From NCBI GenBank assembly GCA_045537495.1, contig JAZSPN010000078.1:1-44946 (forward strand): a stretch of DNA of 44,946 nt, written 5' to 3'. Below, one piece after another: positions 40,248 through 44,946 of the stretch (positions are counted from its first letter, which is position 1; every line of letters begins with the position of its first letter). The notes under the pieces were generated by a model. The model did not search any database. It saw nothing but the letters and a program-made list of their open reading frames with translations, and was not told the origin of the DNA. The position numbers and the translations under genes are program-made. The stretch is from UBA1425 sp045537495. GTDB lineage: Bacteria; Bacillota; Clostridia; Oscillospirales; Acutalibacteraceae.

Positions 40248-41429
40248 TTATTCTTTTTCGTAACCGTATTTTCTGAGAATGTTTTTGATTCTCTCTTCGG
40301 GATCAAGCAGACCGCTCATGGAAGTGTCGTGGTTGAGTGTTTCGATGATAAGAGAAACATACTTCGAAAGGTCAACCTCCGTATACCACTCACGTTCAAG
40401 AAGCTCGGGAGTGCGGTAGATGAGGTTCGTGGTGAAAACTCTGTCGATCATTCTGGTTTCGTATGCGGTATCGAATCTTTCAAGACCGTTGCAGAAAAGT
40501 CCGAATGCGGAACAGATAAAGATTCTCTTCGCCTTGAGCTCCTTGAGCTTTCTTGCAACCTCAATCATCGATTCGCCCGAAGAAATCATATCGTCAACGA
40601 TGATTACGTCCTTGCCCTCAACGTCGTCACCGAGGAATTCGTGAGCAATAATCGGATTTCTGCCGTCGATGATTACGGAGTAATCTCTGCGCTTGTAGAA
40701 CATACCGATATCGATTCCGAGAACGGTTGCATAGTAAATACAACGGCTCATACCGCCCTCATCGGGCGAAATAACCATCATATGATCCTTGTCGATTTTA
40801 AGATCGTCAACACTTCTTACAAGTGCTTTTATCATCTGGTAAACGGGAGAAACGTTTTCGAATCCGTGGAGAGGAATAGCATTCTGTACTCTGGGATCGT
40901 GAGCATCGAAGGTGATGATATCGTCTACGCCCATGCTGTCGCAAAGCTCCCTCAAGGCATCTGCACAGTCAAGCGACTCACGGCTGGAACGCTTGTGCTG
41001 TCTTCCCTCATAAAGCATCGGCATAATAACCGTAATGCGCTTCGCCTTACCGCCGATTGCGCTGATCGCTCGTTTAAGGTTTGCATAATGGTCGTCGGGG
41101 CTCATCATAACCTCTTTACCGTACATCTTGTACGTTACTCCGTAATTGAACATATCGCAAACGATAAAGATGTCGTGTCCTCTGACAGAATCACGGATGA
41201 GAGCTTTTCCTTCACCTGTACCGAATCTCGGAAAATCAACATTGATAATATAGGAATTCTTGTGGTAGTCACGGAACAGAGGCTTCATATCCTCCTCGAT
41301 GTTGCGTTCATTACGCCATGAGAGAAGATATGAATCGATCTTCTTTGCAAGTTCCATGCATCCGGGTAATGCAATTATCCCGAGAGGACCTACCGGTACG
41401 GTGTCAAACGCTATGCTCGTTTCAGCCAT
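40248..41429 (-). CDS. prs: Ribose-phosphate pyrophosphokinase, long form
   Basis: PRPP synthetase makes phosphoribosyl pyrophosphate for purines, pyrimidines, NAD, histidine and tryptophan. This copy has 393 residues against about 315 in the classical enzyme, with a divergent N-terminus and insertions. Core motifs remain: IIALPGCMELAKKI, the flexible loop region EGRQHKRSSRES (classically ...RQDRK...), TFDAHDPRVQ and the PRPP loop DVIIVDDMISSGESMIEVA. Such long forms occur in Clostridia, sometimes beside a classical Prs elsewhere in the genome. GGAGG precedes the ATG. It is monocistronic, with its own promoter and terminator. Confidence 0.88.
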   Translation of the reverse strand: MAETSIAFDTVPVGPLGIIALPGCMELAKKIDSYLLSWRNERNIEEDMKPLFRDYHKNSYIINVDFPRFGTGEGKALIRDSVRGHDIFIVCDMFNYGVTYKMYGKEVMMSPDDHYANLKRAISAIGGKAKRITVIMPMLYEGRQHKRSSRESLDCADALRELCDSMGVDDIITFDAHDPRVQNAIPLHGFENVSPVYQMIKALVRSVDDLKIDKDHMMVISPDEGGMSRCIYYATVLGIDIGMFYKRRDYSVIIDGRNPIIAHEFLGDDVEGKDVIIVDDMISSGESMIEVARKLKELKAKRIFICSAFGLFCNGLERFDTAYETRMIDRVFTTNLIYRTPELLEREWYTEVDLSKYVSLIIETLNHDTSMSGLLDPEERIKNILRKYGYEKE

Positions 41430-41466
41430 TTTTTAACCTCCATGAAGCTTTATTGTTATCAATAAT

Positions 41467-41495
41467 ATTGTAACTGTATACCGTAACTTTTTCAA
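41467..41495 (-). promoter_or_regulatory. Promoter of prs
   Basis: On the minus strand, TTGAAA (41490-41495), a 17-base spacer and TACAAT (41467-41472). Confidence 0.7.
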
Positions 41496-41571
41496 GCAAA
41501 AACCGAAAATATCCACAGTAAAAAATAAATGTAAAAAACAGCCGTTTTTTGTACGTTTCATACAAAACCTG

Positions 41572-42714
41572 TCAGATGTAGCCGTTCTCCGCACTGACAA
41601 CGGCGAAAAGCTCACCGTTCACCGCCTGAAGCTTTTCGTTTATCATTTTGCTGAGCTCATTTTCCGTATATTTACAGCCGAACGGAACCGTAAGATCAAA
41701 AATCAGATTGATACAGACGGGACTTTCCGCCACCCGGAAATCGTGTATGCTGAAAGAGGAGTCGAGCTCCCGTACAATCCCGACGGTCAGCTTTTTAAGC
41801 TCCTCGACACGCTCATTTCCGATTTCAAGCGGATCATGATGGATGACAAGGTGTATTCCCGTTTCGCTGAAAACGTCCTGCTCTATAAGATCAATCGTAT
41901 CGTGAATCTCCAGAACATCGCACCTTGCATCCGTTTCAACGTGGACCGTGCCGAACTTTTTGTTCGCCCCGTATTCGTGAATGATCAGATCGTGAATCCC
42001 TTCCACGTGTTCGTATGAAAGAATTTTTTCTTCAATCGTCCGTATCAGCTCTTTTTCGGGAGGCTTTCCGATAAGAGGATCCGACGACTCTTTGAAAAGA
42101 CGTACACCTGCCGCAAAAATGAATATTGCAACCGCAAGTCCCAGATATCCGTCTGTCGGAATATCCGAGTAACGCGAAAACACAAGAGATATCAACGTAA
42201 CCGTCGTTGCCGCCGCATCCGCAAAGCTGTCTGCTGCCGTTGCCGAAAGCACCGTTGAGCCGACTTTTTTCCCGAGTCGTATGTTAAACAGGGCAAGAAA
42301 CAGTTTTGCGACAACCGAAACCGCCAGTATCAGTGCGGGAATAATCCCGAAAACCGTCTTTTGCGGATGCAGTATCTCGGCGACCGAAGATGATGCCAGC
42401 TCATAGCCCATCAGGAATATCATAAAAGTTACCGCCATTGAGCAGATGTATTCAAATCTTCCGTGACCGAACGGGTGCTTTTTGTCGGCGGGACGTGATG
42501 AAAGAACGACCGCAAGGACGGTAACGATTCCCGATGCCGCATCCGAAAGATTGTTGAAAGCGTCTGCACGTACCGCGATACTGTTTGCAATGTTGCCTGC
42601 ATAAATTTTTCCCGCAAACAGCAGAAGATTTACCGTTATTCCGACAATTCCCGACATCATTCCGCAACGCACGGAAAGAGGCGTCCGATCAAGGCTGTTG
42701 TTCTTAAATGGCAT
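41572..42714 (-). CDS. Cation diffusion facilitator transporter
   Basis: This 380-residue protein exports divalent metal ions by proton antiport. Six membrane helices are followed by the CDF cytoplasmic domain. Transport-site motifs are ADAFNNLSDA in helix 2 and ADSFADAAATT in helix 5, i.e. DxxxN with DxxxD. In this family N/D/D/D sites are associated with manganese rather than zinc export, so Mn2+ (or Fe2+) is the best guess. HPFGHGRFEY lies between helices 2 and 3. The C-terminus is extended by about 80 residues beyond a typical YiiP domain. AAGGAGG precedes the ATG, 11 bases after ribU, and no terminator separates the two. Confidence 0.88.
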   Translation of the reverse strand: MPFKNNSLDRTPLSVRCGMMSGIVGITVNLLLFAGKIYAGNIANSIAVRADAFNNLSDAASGIVTVLAVVLSSRPADKKHPFGHGRFEYICSMAVTFMIFLMGYELASSSVAEILHPQKTVFGIIPALILAVSVVAKLFLALFNIRLGKKVGSTVLSATAADSFADAAATTVTLISLVFSRYSDIPTDGYLGLAVAIFIFAAGVRLFKESSDPLIGKPPEKELIRTIEEKILSYEHVEGIHDLIIHEYGANKKFGTVHVETDARCDVLEIHDTIDLIEQDVFSETGIHLVIHHDPLEIGNERVEELKKLTVGIVRELDSSFSIHDFRVAESPVCINLIFDLTVPFGCKYTENELSKMINEKLQAVNGELFAVVSAENGYI

Positions 42715-42725
42715 AAACAGCCTCC

Positions 42726-43406
42726 TTAAATAATACCGTTGAGAATGAGCAGTATTACGATGCAGGCAGCTATGGTAACAAGTGCCATTATGATCACCGG
42801 AGCATACACCTTTCCGCCGGAATGATCACTTTCTTCCGAGGGAAGCATTCTTGCTTTTTTGAGAGCCTTCGAAAGAGGCTTGTAAACGAGGAAGGTAAAC
42901 GATGCATTGAGCGCCCCCTTGATGAGATTAAACGGCAAAAATGCGGGAAGCAAAAGCTCTTTTATTGCCTCTCTGGGCATTCCCATATAAATCGGTGTAA
43001 GAAGATAATTCCACAAAAGCATTACGGCTGTTACAAATATTACACCGAAAACAAGACCGCATACCGCCGATGTAAGATTTCTTTTTTTGTTGTAAATAAC
43101 GGCACCCGGAAGAATGAAGGCACACGATGACACCACGTTCATTACAAAACCGATCCAACCCGTTTCGCTGAAGCTGATCATTTCAAGCAGCGAAACGACA
43201 AGTGACATTGCGAATGCGGGAACGGGACCGAGAAGAAGTCCGCCTATCGCAAGAATGATATCCTTCGGATCGTATTTCAGCCACGGCGCCGCCGGAATTA
43301 TTGCAGGCATTGTAAAATGAGAAAGTGCCACGAGTGCAAATGCCATGGCACAGAGCATTCCGCAAACCGCAATTGTACGTGAAGTGAAAGTTTTTTTCTG
43401 ACTCAA
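42726..43406 (-). CDS. ribU: ECF transporter S component, riboflavin (RibU-type)
   Basis: RibU binds riboflavin and works with the shared ECF module (EcfA, A', T) to import it. The 226-residue protein has about six membrane helices and the family features TIAVCGMLCAMAFAL, KYDPKDIILAIGGLLLGP and LLLPAFLPFNLIKGALNAS. An FMN riboswitch lies directly upstream, which settles the substrate. The start is TTG 43406, with AAAGGGG 8 bases upstream. The C-terminus carries an extra charged loop (LPSEESDHSGGK) and a last helix. The ECF module genes are not in this window. Confidence 0.92.
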   Translation of the reverse strand: MSQKKTFTSRTIAVCGMLCAMAFALVALSHFTMPAIIPAAPWLKYDPKDIILAIGGLLLGPVPAFAMSLVVSLLEMISFSETGWIGFVMNVVSSCAFILPGAVIYNKKRNLTSAVCGLVFGVIFVTAVMLLWNYLLTPIYMGMPREAIKELLLPAFLPFNLIKGALNASFTFLVYKPLSKALKKARMLPSEESDHSGGKVYAPVIIMALVTIAACIVILLILNGII

Positions 43407-43421
43407 AACAAAAACCCCTTT

Positions 43422-43462
43422 CAAAAAATAAACTCCGAAACAGCCGACGACTGCTTCGGAGT
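43422..43462 (-). terminator. FMN riboswitch expression platform (terminator)
   Basis: On the minus strand ACTCCGAA (plus 43455-43462) pairs with TTCGGAGT (plus 43432-43439), followed by TTATTTTTTG. It lies between the riboswitch aptamer and the ribosome binding site of ribU, so FMN should stop transcription here. Confidence 0.85.
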
Positions 43463-43487
43463 AAAGCTTGCAACACTGTATACAGTA

Positions 43488-43591
43488 TCTTCTCCCATCC
43501 GGACTTTAACCGTCGGTATCGGAATTTCACCGATTCAGCTTTCGCTTGCAGACTTTAACTGCCGGTGGGGAATCTCACCCCGCCCCGAAGA
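43488..43591 (-). promoter_or_regulatory. FMN riboswitch (RFN element)
   Basis: On the minus strand, the conserved RFN pieces appear in order: CTTCGGGGCGGGGTGAGATT, CCCCACCGGCAGT, GTCTGC, GAATCGGTGAAATTCCG, CCGACGGTTAAAGTCCG and GATGGGAGAAGA. It is followed by an intrinsic terminator before ribU. High FMN should close the system and lower riboflavin uptake, and with it the downstream CDF gene if co-transcribed. A possible extended -10 (TGTTAAAAT) lies just upstream near 43600, without a clear -35. Confidence 0.95.
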
Positions 43592-43606
43592 CAATTTTAA
43601 CACATT

Positions 43607-44946
43607 TTATTCGTATTTATTCTGAATGTACGCACCGCTGATTTCTTCCTTCGCGATGAGGAGAAGCTCTTCGGCATCCGCATTTGTAACACGCTCCGCC
43701 ATGAGTCTTCGTCTTTCGAGAAGATCCGCATACATCGCATCACGTCTTTCACCGTGAAGCGGATAGAAGAACTTGGGAATAATTCCGAGTGCACCCGTGA
43801 TAACGGGAATTCCCGTACCCATCGCAAAAATCCACCACTTCGTACGGTCCGTCTGAGTTCCTATTTCCTTACCCTGAACGTATCCGACAGCTTCCATGAT
43901 GAGGTTGTTGATCGTTCCCATGAAGACGCCCTGAAGCTTTAATATGAGGTCTTTTGCAACACCCGTCATGGCCTCGGCGCGGTATCCGAGCTTCCATTCA
44001 CAGTAGTCCATGGCCTCGTTTCTGATTTCGTTGGGTATTACCTTACGCAAGCCGTAAACACACATTTCAAGACACTCTTCGATGGCAAGTGTCGGAAGCA
44101 TTATCCATTTGTTCTTGAAGTTCTTGTTTATCGAGCCGATTACGAAGACGACCAGCCAGCACATATCCGTCCAGAGGTCTTCCATAATCCAGATGGCCTT
44201 CGTCGAGAATTTCCTTCTGATCGGCGATATGAAGCTGTAACTGATATACGATATCGGTGATGCGGGAATTCCGACCAGCGTCTTGTACGAAGATGAGCCG
44301 AGAACGTCGATGAAGTAGTTTGTTCTGCTCTTGCCGACCGAGAAGTTCTGCAGGAAATCCGAAAGGCACAACAGCAAAATCGGCTTGTTCTTTGCAATGG
44401 CCTTGAGTCCCATGATGACACTCGGTCTTTCGATCGTCTGCATGATTCTCTCTTTTGCCACGAAGATATAATAGAACGACAGTGCCGCCGATATCAACGC
44501 AAGCGGAATTGCGAAGCTCAGGAACAGTCCGTACAGATCCCAGTTCGTGACTTTGTTTATGGTCAGGTCATACAGAACACCGAACAGCAGATTCGGCGCA
44601 TTTTCAAACAGACTCGAAACAAGATTCGCCTGCGTCATCAGTCGCGTTCGTTCGACGGGGTGCGGTGTTACCGTCGCCATAAATCCCGTACCTGCAATAG
44701 CGGAAAACGTTCCCGCCGTTTCGGTAATGACGCTCATTGCAAAATAGAATGCCCATTTCGGGAGATAGTCGGCGGCAGCACCCGGGAAGATAATGGGTAC
44801 GAACCACGACCACAGACCGAGAATTGTAAGCGGAATCTTGCCGAAAAGAATCCACGGCTTAAACTTGCCCCAGCGTGTACGTGTTTTCTCGACGATAACG
44901 CCGATGAACAAGTCGTTAATTACATCCCAGACGCCTGCCAGAGAGT
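43607..44946 (-). CDS. GPH-family sugar:cation symporter (MFS), 5' partial
   Basis: The frame is open to the window edge, so the first helices are missing; 445 residues are visible. The first residues, AGVWDVINDLFIG followed by EKTRTRWGKFKPWI, are the signature loop of the glycoside-pentoside-hexuronide:cation symporters (classically G-x-WDaxxDPxxG and RtRWGrfRPW). At the key position the family's usual DP reads DL. About ten hydrophobic segments follow, with a long extra central stretch (KNKWIMLPTLAIEECLEMCV) not typical of MelB. The substrate is probably a glycoside, but cannot be specified. It ends 15 bases before the FMN riboswitch, and no terminator hairpin separates them. Confidence 0.85.
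   Translation of the reverse strand, partial: SLAGVWDVINDLFIGVIVEKTRTRWGKFKPWILFGKIPLTILGLWSWFVPIIFPGAAADYLPKWAFYFAMSVITETAGTFSAIAGTGFMATVTPHPVERTRLMTQANLVSSLFENAPNLLFGVLYDLTINKVTNWDLYGLFLSFAIPLALISAALSFYYIFVAKERIMQTIERPSVIMGLKAIAKNKPILLLCLSDFLQNFSVGKSRTNYFIDVLGSSSYKTLVGIPASPISYISYSFISPIRRKFSTKAIWIMEDLWTDMCWLVVFVIGSINKNFKNKWIMLPTLAIEECLEMCVYGLRKVIPNEIRNEAMDYCEWKLGYRAEAMTGVAKDLILKLQGVFMGTINNLIMEAVGYVQGKEIGTQTDRTKWWIFAMGTGIPVITGALGIIPKFFYPLHGERRDAMYADLLERRRLMAERVTNADAEELLLIAKEEISGAYIQNKYE

Noticed and set aside
40212..41321. 369-codon open frame on the plus strand
   Set aside because: It is antisense to the PRPP synthetase gene and starts inside that gene's terminator; no family features are seen.
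41500..41560. Terminator behind the CDF gene
   Set aside because: GTAAAAAAC/GTTTTTTGTAC can pair around AGCC, but the stem is almost all A-T, so it was not listed as a supported terminator.
1..44946. CRISPR arrays, insertion sequences, prophage or plasmid functions
   Set aside because: No regularly spaced repeats, transposases, integrases or phage structural genes were seen; the gene content is largely housekeeping.

Overview
The window looks like part of a chromosome from an anaerobic, low-to-moderate GC Gram-positive bacterium of the class Clostridia, probably an uncultured gut lineage near Oscillospirales or Christensenellales (the order is inferred). The signs are strong AGGAGG-type ribosome binding sites, consensus sigma-A promoters with 17-base spacers, a T-box in front of ileS, an FMN riboswitch in front of an ECF S-component, a MecA adaptor, LCP-type envelope proteins, lipoproteins, Rnf-family membrane proteins and no outer-membrane genes. 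There are no insertion sequences, CRISPR arrays, prophage genes or rRNA genes. One tRNA-Arg lies at the left edge.

Layout. 1-8,030: tRNA-Arg (minus), then plus-strand genes: a metallophosphoesterase, guaB, a family 2 glycosyltransferase, two tandem lipase-like hydrolases (one cytosolic, one exported) and a histidine phosphatase. 8,130-15,503 (minus): metK, prmA, rqcH and T-box-controlled ileS. 15,588-24,998 (minus): eleven tightly packed genes that look like one operon. In transcription order they are three Rnf-like membrane subunits (D, E, A), a 68-residue membrane protein, a GH13 amylase, an LCP-like protein, a transglutaminase-like lipoprotein, folE, a folP-folB fusion, folK and a flavin reductase-like protein. 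25,097-34,306: mecA, then mtaD-ahcY-rpe, a P-loop ATPase, a HAD hydrolase, cca, a decayed nucleotidyltransferase gene, and murK-murQ for muropeptide recycling. 34,384-40,156 (minus): LMW tyrosine phosphatase, GH127 glycosidase, rimI, tsaD, a Cys-rich protein and an LRR/Ig surface protein. 40,248-44,946 (minus): a long-form PRPP synthetase, a cation diffusion facilitator, ribU under an FMN riboswitch, and the 3' part of a GPH-type sugar symporter that runs off the right edge.

The most unusual item is the Rnf-like D-E-A set (22,495-24,998). It lacks subunits B, C and G. By my alignment from memory, both RnfA cysteines and one of the two RnfE cysteines that hold the intramembrane iron-sulfur cluster are missing, and the RnfD flavin-attachment motif is degraded. 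It therefore looks like an Rnf-derived membrane complex that no longer carries electrons in the known way, linked to a new small membrane protein and to envelope genes. Other points of interest are a MetK with an altered, otherwise near-invariant VDRS motif, a FolP-FolB fusion whose DHPS loop 2 lacks its usual arginine, tandem lipases with non-canonical nucleophile elbows, a dual-domain ATPase with a dead second P-loop, and a nucleotidyltransferase remnant with an apparent internal deletion. All family assignments come from reading motifs by eye; no database search was run.
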